Below are positions 1 to 6,581 of a stretch of 9,317 nt of DNA, piece after piece. The position numbers were made by a program, and so were the translations under genes. The notes beneath the pieces were generated by a model. That model was not told the DNA's origin. It saw nothing but the letters and a program-made list of their open reading frames with translations, and ran no database searches. This stretch comes from Methanobacteriota archaeon (GTDB lineage: Archaea; Thermoplasmatota; Poseidoniia; Poseidoniales; Poseidoniaceae), in the NCBI GenBank assembly GCA_002726845.1, contig PBSP01000051.1:1-9317 (forward strand). The letters are read 5' to 3'. Position 1 is the first letter of the stretch. Each line of letters begins with the position of its first letter.

Positions 1-696
1 AAGAAATACTCTTGCTCGACATTCATGCTCTATCTTGGCGTCGACCGTACCTACGATCTTCCCCACCACCAGATTTATGCTTCCAAAAACTATGTTGAAA
101 ATCTCGAAGATATCGAAAAGCATCATCGCCTTTCGTGGGACGATCCATCTGTATATGTACAGAATGCTTGTGTAACTGACCCTGATTTAGCGCCGGAAGG
201 ATGTGCGACAGTATACGTCCTCGTCCCCGTATCGCACCAAACCGACAACATCGATTGGTCAAAAGAATCCAGCAAATTCAGAGAGCGTATCCTCGATCAA
301 ATCGAAACCAAACTAGGCTACGAAAACATCCGAGACCACATCGTAACGGAGATGGTGATGACTCCCGATGATTGGGGAGACCACTGTTACCGAGGAGCTG
401 TGTTCAATCTTGCGCACGGACTTGACCAAATGCTCTGGAGACGCCCGCGTAATCGATTCGAGGACGTCAAAAACATGTACTTGGTAGGGGGAGGCACTCA
501 CCCTGGTTCTGGACTGCCAGTTATCTTTGAAAGCGCTCGAATCAGCAGCAAACTTGTGCTTGATGACCTCGGAATTAAACCCGACTGGAACGGTGTTGAG
601 ACGTGGTTTGAAAACGTCCGACGCTCCCCGAACGGCCGTAAAGCACAACGAAGGATAACCACTGCAAAAGAAAAAGGAACCCCAACAAACGCTTGA
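1..696 (+). CDS. crtI: Phytoene desaturase (CrtI family), C-terminal part
   Basis: This is the last 231 codons of a FAD-dependent carotenoid desaturase. The frame is open from base 1 with no stop before it, so the gene begins upstream and the ATG at 25 is internal. CrtI enzymes (usually about 500 residues) introduce double bonds into phytoene to make lycopene or its intermediates, at the membrane. The first residues (SCSTFMLYLGVD, then LPHH) match a conserved mid-protein stretch of the family. Near the end (bases 475-537) is the C-terminal FAD-binding signature, MYLVGGGTHPGSGLP followed by an ESAR element. After it comes a tail of about 50 residues ending in a basic segment (RKAQRR). The N-terminal Rossmann GxGxxG motif is outside the window. 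The gene is upstream of crtB on the same strand, which fits a carotenoid operon. A related desaturase or isomerase of the same fold cannot be excluded. Confidence 0.9.
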   Translation, partial: KKYSCSTFMLYLGVDRTYDLPHHQIYASKNYVENLEDIEKHHRLSWDDPSVYVQNACVTDPDLAPEGCATVYVLVPVSHQTDNIDWSKESSKFRERILDQIETKLGYENIRDHIVTEMVMTPDDWGDHCYRGAVFNLAHGLDQMLWRRPRNRFEDVKNMYLVGGGTHPGSGLPVIFESARISSKLVLDDLGIKPDWNGVETWFENVRRSPNGRKAQRRITTAKEKGTPTNA

Positions 697-698
697 GG
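695..698 (+). promoter_or_regulatory. Possible Shine-Dalgarno (GAGG) for the thioredoxin-like lipoprotein
   Basis: GAGG overlaps the stop codon of the desaturase gene and lies 7 bases before the TTG at 706. The spacing suits ribosome binding and helps to choose this non-ATG start. The stronger argument for the start is that it gives a complete lipoprotein signal sequence. Confidence 0.4.
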
Positions 699-705
699 GA
701 TTGCT

Positions 706-1269
706 TTGCGATTCGTTGCTCTTGTGCTTGTTTTATTCCTATCTGGGTGTTTGGAAACCGCTGTCGATGACGGTCGAGTTTTCACCGTTGAAACATTAAA
801 TCGCGTCGAAGACGCTGGGTCAATGTATTCAATGAAGGACAACCTCAGTCAAGGACCTGTATTGGTATTGTTCATCGGTGTTGGTTGCATCGGTTGCAAA
901 GACTGGACCGACGACATTCGGGAACATCATCAAAATTGGATGGAAAAGCAGCCTCCTCTACAAGTCGTCTCGGTAGAACGCTATCCGACATATGAAACCA
1001 AAGAGGACGTTGCAGAAGAGTTTGGATATCCAGAGAGCAACCATTACACCCCATGGCCAATCGTTTTGCCGAGTGAAAACCAATCCATTCAACGCATCGA
1101 AGATGAAGCCAACATGAGTCAATCGATTTTTGAGTACTATGGAAACCCCGGAACTCCGAAGTTGTTCCTTATCGATCAAAACGGCTTAATTCAATGGAAA
1201 AGCGATTCGTATTATCCTGATGAAAACTCAATCGATGAAATCGAAAATGCTTACAGAGATATTGTTTGA
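706..1269 (+). CDS. Thioredoxin-fold lipoprotein (TlpA/redoxin-like)
   Basis: This is a 187-residue protein starting at TTG, nine bases after the desaturase stop. Residues 1-15 form a short hydrophobic signal ending in a lipobox-like LSGC (Cys15), so the protein is probably exported and lipid-anchored facing outwards. The rest resembles a thioredoxin fold: a beta strand (VLVLFIGVG) leads into a CIGC active-site motif (Cys61 and Cys64), and a Thr-Pro pair in NPGTPKLFLID (Thr150-Pro151) fits the cis-proline loop followed by a core strand. An insert with many aromatic residues lies between them. Such proteins commonly reduce, oxidise or isomerise disulfides outside the membrane, or supply reductant to a partner. 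Its position between crtI and crtB suggests co-transcription with at least crtI, but the family has no known role in carotenoid synthesis. The exact subfamily and redox direction cannot be told from the sequence. Starting at a later internal Met would remove the signal sequence. Confidence 0.75.
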   Translation: MRFVALVLVLFLSGCLETAVDDGRVFTVETLNRVEDAGSMYSMKDNLSQGPVLVLFIGVGCIGCKDWTDDIREHHQNWMEKQPPLQVVSVERYPTYETKEDVAEEFGYPESNHYTPWPIVLPSENQSIQRIEDEANMSQSIFEYYGNPGTPKLFLIDQNGLIQWKSDSYYPDENSIDEIENAYRDIV

Positions 1270-1303
1270 AAGCAAACATCTCCTCGAGTAGTATTCTGTT
1301 TGC
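1263..1303 (+). repeat. Triple TGTTTG/CAAACA element after the lipoprotein gene
   Basis: TGTTTG (1263-1268) can pair with CAAACA (1273-1278) across a 4-base loop and overlaps the stop codon. GCAAACA (1272-1278) can instead pair with TGTTTGC (1297-1303) across an 18-base loop. The two pairings are mutually exclusive. The stems are short and no T-run follows directly, so a terminator or mRNA 3'-end structure is only a possibility. Confidence 0.2.
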
Positions 1304-1477
1304 ATCCTTTCCAAGTGCGCGGTAGCTGATTTCAAAACGGCACAAATAATCGTTCCCAAGTCTCTATATTCTTCATTGTAGAGGATGCCCTTATCGGGCT
1401 TGATGACCTCATTAGTCCGTTGCTGAAGAAACTGGCACATAACATGCATTCATAACCAAAAGAATTGGGGTAAACGT
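1270..1477. other. Intergenic gap between the lipoprotein gene and crtB, with a doubtful minus-strand small ORF
   Basis: This 208-base gap is the largest in the window. No tRNA or other structured RNA was recognised in it. An open frame on the minus strand, from ATG at 1449 to a stop at 1228, would encode 73 residues and overlap the end of the lipoprotein gene by 42 bases. Its arginine codons (CGG, AGA, AGG) are unlike the CGA/CGT preferred by the flanking genes, and nothing in it is recognisable, so a real gene is unlikely but possible. The gap may hold a promoter for crtB. A weak TATA-like CTATATT is at 1364-1370, with no clear start site. Confidence 0.3.
1467..1470 (+). promoter_or_regulatory. 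Possible weak ribosome binding site (GGGG) for crtB
   Basis: GGGG lies 7 bases before the crtB ATG at 1478. It is only a partial match to the archaeal anti-Shine-Dalgarno but is the only purine-rich candidate, and it agrees with the start chosen from the protein alignment pattern. Confidence 0.3.
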
Positions 1478-2470
1478 ATGAACAAAGTCATCTCAATCGA
1501 AGAAGCATTCATTGAGTGTGAAGACATCTGTCGACGCGCATCTTCGACCTTCTACGCTAGTTTCTCTGCTCTTTCTCATGAGAAGCGACGTGCGGTTCAC
1601 GCAGTCTATGCATTGTGTCGTTACCTCGATGATATCGCAGATGGAGACACGCACCCCGTCGTTGAAGAATCCGATCACCTCAATCAGCTGGTAGATGAAC
1701 GCGATAAATTGCTCAAGAGTATACATCAAACCTCGATGAACAACGACAATCGTGAACACCGAATCCGACTCATGGCTTTGGTCGATGCAAAAGAACGGTT
1801 AACCCGATTGTACGAAGGCGATGAAACGGCAACCCAAGGTGAACCTATCTTCGTGGCAATGTATGAGGTTTTCAAGCAATTTCCCATCCGCCTCAACGAT
1901 TTAACAACCATCATCGAAGGAATGGAAGACGATCTGTTCGAAGTGCGACACAAAACTTGGGATGAAGTTCGCTCGTACTGCTACAAAGTCGCCTCTGCAG
2001 TGGGCTTGGTGTTGATTGAAATTTACGGCTGTGAAGATGCTGGAGCCCGCATTCATGCCATCGACATGGGTATTCAACTGCAGATGGTCAACATTCTTCG
2101 CGATGTTTCAGAAGATTATCAAAGCGGCCGAATCTACCTTCCCATCGATGTATTGAATCAATACAACATCGATATATCCGAACTTGGAAATGCGGAATTT
2201 GGTTCCAACCATCGATGGAAATCCTTCGTCCAAGAATACATCGAAATCGTTCGACGCCACCAATCTTCCGCTCAACATTTGTTTGAATACCTTGATTCTA
2301 AATCAAGACTGCAACCGCGACTGATGTGTGAGGCATACGATGCCATCTTCCAAGAGATTGTACGACGCTCTGGAGATGTATTTAGCAAGCGACCAAGCCT
2401 CTCAAAATGGAGAAAGGTACGCCTTGCGGCGAAACTCTCCCTTCGACGTTTCATGGCTCGATGGTCTTGA
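1478..2470 (+). CDS. crtB: Phytoene synthase
   Basis: This is a 330-residue enzyme of the squalene/phytoene synthase family. It condenses two geranylgeranyl diphosphates through prephytoene diphosphate to phytoene, the committed step of C40 carotenoid synthesis. Both Asp-rich Mg-diphosphate-binding motifs are present: DDIAD at residues 51-55 in YALCRYLDDIAD, and DVSED at 209-213 in NILRDVSEDYQSGRIYLP, the family signature. The helix-rich remainder (for example YCYKVASAVGL at 167-177) and the length, close to the usual 300-350, indicate an intact enzyme. The N-terminal ICRRASSTFYASF matches the conserved start of the family and supports the ATG at 1478. A squalene synthase-like or C30 (CrtM-like) activity is less likely, given the linked CrtI-type desaturase. 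In a proteorhodopsin-bearing marine archaeon the product could feed retinal synthesis, but no lycopene cyclase or cleavage dioxygenase is in this window. Confidence 0.94.
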   Translation: MNKVISIEEAFIECEDICRRASSTFYASFSALSHEKRRAVHAVYALCRYLDDIADGDTHPVVEESDHLNQLVDERDKLLKSIHQTSMNNDNREHRIRLMALVDAKERLTRLYEGDETATQGEPIFVAMYEVFKQFPIRLNDLTTIIEGMEDDLFEVRHKTWDEVRSYCYKVASAVGLVLIEIYGCEDAGARIHAIDMGIQLQMVNILRDVSEDYQSGRIYLPIDVLNQYNIDISELGNAEFGSNHRWKSFVQEYIEIVRRHQSSAQHLFEYLDSKSRLQPRLMCEAYDAIFQEIVRRSGDVFSKRPSLSKWRKVRLAAKLSLRRFMARWS

Positions 2471-3294
2471 CCGTTGAGCCAGTGAGGCAATGCATTCAAA
2501 CCCTGATGGCCTTTGGTCGGTCCATGGACGAGTTTCTACCTGTCTCTGTAACCGTTCTTCTTCCAACGCGAAATGAAGAAGAAGCACTTGGAGCAACCGT
2601 CGATGCGATTCCGCGAGGTTGGTGCGAATCTCTTGAAATCATGATCGTCGATGGTTCGTCTACAGATCGAACACGTGAGATTGCGCTGGAAAAAGGGGTT
2701 CGAGTACATCTTGAACCTCGAAAAGGATACGGAAGAGCCTACCGTACTGGTTTCGTCGTCGCCTCAAACGACATCATTGTTACGATGGATGCAGATTGCA
2801 CTTATCCTGCTGAGTTGATTCCTGAATTGGTGAAGCGACTCCTCGATGACGATCTTGACTTCATTACGTGCGATCGCTTGAGTATGGCTGAAGATGGTTC
2901 AATGTCAGGACTCCATGGATTTGGTAATTGGGTTCTTTCATTCAATGCTCGGCTCCTCTTTGGCTATGGAATCAAAGATTCGCAATCAGGTATGTGGGTG
3001 TTTAGGAAATCGATTTTTGATAATCCGAAGATGCGTCCAACAAACGATGGCATGCCACTCTCAGAAGAAATCAAGATTCTTGCTCGAAAACACCTTGGAC
3101 GGAAGAAGGCCATCGAAATCTCCGTTCCATATCGTGAACGTGTTGGAGAAGCAGAAATTCATACCTGGGGCGATGGTTGGAAGAATCTAAGATTTCTCTA
3201 TGCAAAGCGATTCGGCCTACATCGAACAAGAACAGAATGGGGTCCGCTTGAGGACAATCCTGACAGTTTGAACGGAACATTGCCTGAACAGTGA
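2461..3294 (+). CDS. Family 2 glycosyltransferase (DPM1/polyprenyl-phosphate hexose synthase-like)
   Basis: This is a GT-A fold glycosyltransferase, probably acting at the inner face of the membrane. Visible motifs, in order: the N-terminal strand VTVLLPTRNEE, MIVDGSSTDRT for nucleotide-sugar binding, a KGYGRAYRTGF segment, the metal-binding DAD (bases 2788-2796), and DSQSGMWVFRK about 60 residues later. DxQSG followed by FR is typical of dolichyl- or polyprenyl-phosphate mannose/glucose synthases. There is no C-terminal membrane segment, so it resembles the soluble DPM1 type. Starts: the frame is open from ATG 2407, which would overlap crtB by 64 bases. ATG 2461 (277 residues, overlapping the crtB stop by 10 bases) is used here, and ATG 2524 (256 residues), just before the domain, is equally plausible. 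No start has a good Shine-Dalgarno. Being next to crtB suggests co-transcription. The acceptor could be polyprenyl phosphate or a hydroxylated carotenoid, and the sequence does not decide. Confidence 0.85.
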   Translation: MVLTVEPVRQCIQTLMAFGRSMDEFLPVSVTVLLPTRNEEEALGATVDAIPRGWCESLEIMIVDGSSTDRTREIALEKGVRVHLEPRKGYGRAYRTGFVVASNDIIVTMDADCTYPAELIPELVKRLLDDDLDFITCDRLSMAEDGSMSGLHGFGNWVLSFNARLLFGYGIKDSQSGMWVFRKSIFDNPKMRPTNDGMPLSEEIKILARKHLGRKKAIEISVPYRERVGEAEIHTWGDGWKNLRFLYAKRFGLHRTRTEWGPLEDNPDSLNGTLPEQ

Positions 3295-4233
3295 TTATTC
3301 AGTTTTTCTGAGTGGTGCAAGTCGTACATCGACTGCAGTTCTTTGTTGAATCAACAGAGAAAATGGTATGAGAATCCACAATACGAACCAATAGTACACC
3401 ATTTCAGAGACATGTGGAGGCGTATCCGTGCGCATTTCACCTGAAAGTAAAATGTAGGAGTCGGCATCAGGCGTACCAGGAACTGGAGGTTCTGCTTCAA
3501 CCGTACTGCGATTTGCTGGCCGAACCATACCAATGTCGTATCCACTTACTTCAAATTCCAGCAAATAACCGTCCACACCCAAACTGGTTTCTGTATTAAA
3601 TTCCGCATGAGCAAGAAAGGCTTCATTCTCTCTACTATTCGAGAAATCTTGAGGCTCCCCCGCAACCGATGCCAACCAAGATCCTGGTAAGGCAAGCAAG
3701 ATAAGAAGAAGTATTGCCAATATATTCGCAAACGCTCCAAACGATGCAAAACGACGACAAATGGTAACCCATGATTGACTCGCCTGCTTCCGTAAATCAA
3801 TGCAAAGGACGACTATGAGCAGAACTGAAACACCGATTCCAACGTTAATGAGTATAAACGTTGTTGATTTGATCGTGTCTGGTGATGGTGCATCAAGGGT
3901 TTTATTCAGATTCTCGTCATGCTCTTCAGCTTCTTGCTCTGATAGTGCTGCTCGATTATCACGTTCAGTTTGCCAATTGCTCAATCGAAGTGGACCAAAA
4001 AATTCGATGCTTACATCATCTTGTTCATTATGCATATCGATGGACAAATTGACAGAAACACCTTCAAGTTGGAGTGGTCCTTCTTCAACCGTTGCTGAGA
4101 CGCTTCCAACAAACCAAGAGCCCTCTTCTAAAGCCGATTTGAGAGCGAGAAGAATCACAGCCTGAGCAACCAGAGTGAGACTGGCGATGACTCGCCACCG
4201 AGCTATGGGTTGCAACCCTGCGCCTTCGTTCAT
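3295..4233 (-). CDS. Hypothetical four-helix membrane protein
   Basis: I do not recognise this 312-residue protein. It has four likely membrane helices at about residues 13-32, 124-145, 164-190 and 278-296. Basic residues at the N-terminus (RWR), between helices 2 and 3 (DLRKQ through ICRR) and at the C-terminus (RLAPLRK) place these parts in the cytosol by the positive-inside rule. Two loops of about 90 residues (33-123 and 191-277) then face outwards. The first is beta-like and ends in an acidic, probably disordered stretch (SEQEAEEHDEN). The second carries strands such as GYLLEFEVSGYD. Its ATG overlaps the stop of the upstream acidic protein gene by ATGA (4230-4233), which implies translational coupling and suggests the two products work together. 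The stop codon abuts that of the convergent glycosyltransferase gene with no spacer. No catalytic motif is visible; a membrane partner of the surface proteins is the simplest guess. Confidence 0.75.
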   Translation of the reverse strand: MNEGAGLQPIARWRVIASLTLVAQAVILLALKSALEEGSWFVGSVSATVEEGPLQLEGVSVNLSIDMHNEQDDVSIEFFGPLRLSNWQTERDNRAALSEQEAEEHDENLNKTLDAPSPDTIKSTTFILINVGIGVSVLLIVVLCIDLRKQASQSWVTICRRFASFGAFANILAILLLILLALPGSWLASVAGEPQDFSNSRENEAFLAHAEFNTETSLGVDGYLLEFEVSGYDIGMVRPANRSTVEAEPPVPGTPDADSYILLSGEMRTDTPPHVSEMVYYWFVLWILIPFSLLIQQRTAVDVRLAPLRKTE

Positions 4234-6524
4234 TCTTCGTCCTTCGAACGGATTGATACAAACATTCCTGCAAGGGCAATCATTGCAAAGGTGCTCGCAG
4301 GAGATAGGAACGGAAGCAGGCTAGATACATCATCTTCTGTTACGTCCCCATCTTCTGGAGTTTCTGGGAGTGTTGCTGGATCGACGCCTTCGTTCACTGC
4401 TTCAACTTCATCCGTGTTGTGCTGTGTTACATCAACAAGGTCAGTCAAATCTGTTTGGTCTTCAATGTCTTCAGCTTCTTCAACTGCATCAATACCTGTG
4501 AAGTAGTTAACAGAAACGCCTCGTTGCGGGGTGCCGTATGCATTGCTAATAGGTCCAATCAATGTGTACCATTGTGTTCCACCAGGCGATACGACCAATT
4601 GGGCGCCGACGAAACGATCGGTGTTTGTATCATACAATGCGTACGCATTGGCATCCTCATAGGCAGGATCGAAATCATTATCGAAGCCGTCCAAACGGTT
4701 TTCCAAATTCCTTCCAAAGGATTCCATCGTGTTCTCGAGCGTGGATTCTGCAAGCGCTTCTGCAATCTTTATGAGTCGATCACTTGGTTCAATATCTTGA
4801 CGAACTGTGTCGCATTCTTCATCTGTTCCAACGACTTGATTATCGCTGATACGAGTCACTTCAATTTCAATGCAGTATTCACCAAATCCATCAAGATCTG
4901 CGTATTCGTATCCGTCATGCGAATAAGTATCAGAAACAGCTGTAGAACCAGCGTCAGTGGTAGTTCCTTCGTCATCCGTAACGGTCCATGAAATCTCGTA
5001 ATCCTCTTCATAGTCCATCTGCCAGACCTCGTAGTAAAATTCCATGCTTTCTTCATCTGCAGAATCCATAGAAATGTAGGTCTCAACGGGTGCTTGATAT
5101 GTTTCATCCTCACCATTCATACAGTGTACGTAACCATCGTTGACATAGTGTGGCGAAATTTCTTGTCCGTCATTGCAGACGAATTGCTCATCGGAATTGT
5201 CTCCACAATCGTCGTAGCCGTCTTCCACATAGTCATATGGAATCTCATTCAAATTTGCGCAAATAAAGTAATTTTCATCATCGTAATCATCATCCTCTGC
5301 CATATCAAGAGCATCGTCGAACCAGCCACTGAATGCGTCCTCAAAGTCTTCGTTGCCCATCAATGCATCAACAATTCCAGGATATTCACCGCTACCAAGA
5401 ACTGAGTTTAACCACATCATTCCCCACATAGCAGGGAAGGCCATTGGGGTAGGAGAAGCATATGCTTGGTGTACTTCAATCATGCTTCCATCCTCAATGG
5501 TGATCATTTGAGTTGGCTCATCAAGAATTTTCATAGCACCACCCATGAAGAATTCCTTCACTTCACCGTTATACATATCAGTAACAGTATCCGAGATGGT
5601 GATGTCAAAATCGCCTTCTGGCAATCCAAACTCTTCGGTAGGGATGCCACTCAGTTCAAAGAGAACAGATGTTTCTGTCTCATAATTGATGTTGTGCTCC
5701 GCACACCCATCGTGTACGGAAATACGAGTGAACATTTCATCTTCGTCGGAATCCCAATCTGTTTCTTCATCGACGTATGGTTGGTCTTCATCATCCGCCA
5801 TGTCTTCATCACAACTCCAGTGAAGCTCTTCTCCTGCTTCAAGCGCAGTTTGCTCGGTGTAGAGCGGTGATGGTTCATCCATTCGAACCTCAAGCAATCC
5901 GTTGTTGATCTTGTAGGATGTTCCGAGTGTGAGTTCGATATCAAATGGCAGGTTTTCACCATCACCGGATAGTTCTCCACTTGCGCCTATCGAGTACTCA
6001 ATCTCTGCGTCAATGTCCATCTCCATGTCCATTCCATGAAGCCCCATGTTAGCGTCGAAGTATTCGGTGTAAACAACGTCAGCGTTGAACAACTGCTCAG
6101 AATCATAACCGATTGTGAGATCAATTCCACCAAAGGAATCTGACCACTCAGAGTGGATTGCAAAATCGTCCAAAAGACCGTGTCGTACGGTAAGTTCAGT
6201 TACCTTTGTGGAAAAATCGGTTTGAACACCATCGACAGAGAGCGTCTTCATTGGACCATCATACTGCTCAAAGACAATGGTGGTAGTTCCAGAGGTAACA
6301 CTTCCTATGAGGATATCAATTCCTGCATCTTCTCCAGCATTCATTACTTCTTGGAAGACTTCTTGCAAGTCGATTCCAATCATTGATGCAATGTCCGTAT
6401 TCAAGTTCGAATAATCGTATTCAACACCCCAAGCAATGGGTTCTGGTTCGTCTGCAGCAACGCTTGTTGGTAGGGTTGTGGCAATCAAAAGGCTGGTGAG
6501 GAGGAGCGCAAGTGCTTTTCTCAT
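4230..6524 (-). CDS. Acidic secreted surface protein with LDLa-like repeats and C-terminal anchor
   Basis: This is a 764-residue exported protein of unknown function. The ATG at 6524 begins a clear signal peptide (MRKALALLLTSLLIATT, cleavage probably after SVAA). A TTG at 6581 would extend the frame by 19 residues but puts a charged segment in front of the signal, so it was rejected. Layout: a beta-rich domain at about 28-235; a very acidic loop between Cys238 and Cys274; a beta domain to about 350; a hydrophobic Met/Trp-rich stretch at about 356-378; two 28-residue LDLa-like repeats at about 420-475 (each FxC, 18 residues to the next Cys, then an acidic DE end); an Ig-like domain at about 480-575 with Cys551 and Cys571; another domain at about 580-680; an acidic linker; and a final helix (about 738-757) with a short RSKDEE tail. 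The acidic repeats suggest calcium binding. The gene follows the Ig/PKD protein gene and overlaps the next gene by ATGA. Confidence 0.82.
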   Translation of the reverse strand: MRKALALLLTSLLIATTLPTSVAADEPEPIAWGVEYDYSNLNTDIASMIGIDLQEVFQEVMNAGEDAGIDILIGSVTSGTTTIVFEQYDGPMKTLSVDGVQTDFSTKVTELTVRHGLLDDFAIHSEWSDSFGGIDLTIGYDSEQLFNADVVYTEYFDANMGLHGMDMEMDIDAEIEYSIGASGELSGDGENLPFDIELTLGTSYKINNGLLEVRMDEPSPLYTEQTALEAGEELHWSCDEDMADDEDQPYVDEETDWDSDEDEMFTRISVHDGCAEHNINYETETSVLFELSGIPTEEFGLPEGDFDITISDTVTDMYNGEVKEFFMGGAMKILDEPTQMITIEDGSMIEVHQAYASPTPMAFPAMWGMMWLNSVLGSGEYPGIVDALMGNEDFEDAFSGWFDDALDMAEDDDYDDENYFICANLNEIPYDYVEDGYDDCGDNSDEQFVCNDGQEISPHYVNDGYVHCMNGEDETYQAPVETYISMDSADEESMEFYYEVWQMDYEEDYEISWTVTDDEGTTTDAGSTAVSDTYSHDGYEYADLDGFGEYCIEIEVTRISDNQVVGTDEECDTVRQDIEPSDRLIKIAEALAESTLENTMESFGRNLENRLDGFDNDFDPAYEDANAYALYDTNTDRFVGAQLVVSPGGTQWYTLIGPISNAYGTPQRGVSVNYFTGIDAVEEAEDIEDQTDLTDLVDVTQHNTDEVEAVNEGVDPATLPETPEDGDVTEDDVSSLLPFLSPASTFAMIALAGMFVSIRSKDEE

Positions 6525-6543
6525 ACTGTGAATGAAGCACAGT
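6525..6543. promoter_or_regulatory. Perfect dyad ACTGTG-N7-CACAGT abutting the start codon
   Basis: Six-base arms (6525-6530 and 6538-6543) flank a 7-base centre, directly before the ATG of the acidic surface protein. It could be an operator for a dimeric regulator or, if transcribed, a hairpin at the ribosome entry site. The arms are short, so chance is not excluded. Confidence 0.4.
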
Positions 6544-6547
6544 TTCC

Positions 6548-6553
6548 TTATTA
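6548..6553 (-). promoter_or_regulatory. Candidate archaeal TATA box (TAATAA)
   Basis: On the minus strand TAATAA lies in the 57-base gap after the Ig/PKD protein gene. Its centre is 26 bases from the ATG at 6524, the normal archaeal TATA-to-start-site distance, so transcription could begin at the ATG and give a leaderless mRNA. An A-rich run sits just upstream, where a TFB recognition element would be. The box is only an approximate match to the consensus. Confidence 0.3.
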
Positions 6554-6581
6554 CACTTTTTGGCGACGGTTTTTGGTTCAA

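Noticed and set aside
1270..1477. tRNA or riboswitch in the gap before crtB
   Set aside because: No cloverleaf arms, TTCGA-type T-loop or other conserved RNA pattern could be found by eye.
4230..4330. C-terminal PGF-CTERM-type archaeosortase signal on the acidic surface protein
   Set aside because: The end has a Pro-containing motif, a hydrophobic helix and a few basic residues, but no PGF and a tail that is also acidic. A plain membrane anchor is the safer reading.
4419..4991. Long plus-strand open frame (190 residues) opposite the acidic surface protein gene
   Set aside because: It is rich in Ile, Cys and Phe, as expected from the complement of Asp/Glu-rich codons. It has no recognisable motif, and the opposite strand encodes a coherent secreted protein.
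6525..6581. TTG start at 6581 for the acidic surface protein
   Set aside because: It would place 19 mostly polar and basic residues before a textbook signal peptide and abut the previous stop. The ATG at 6524 fits better.
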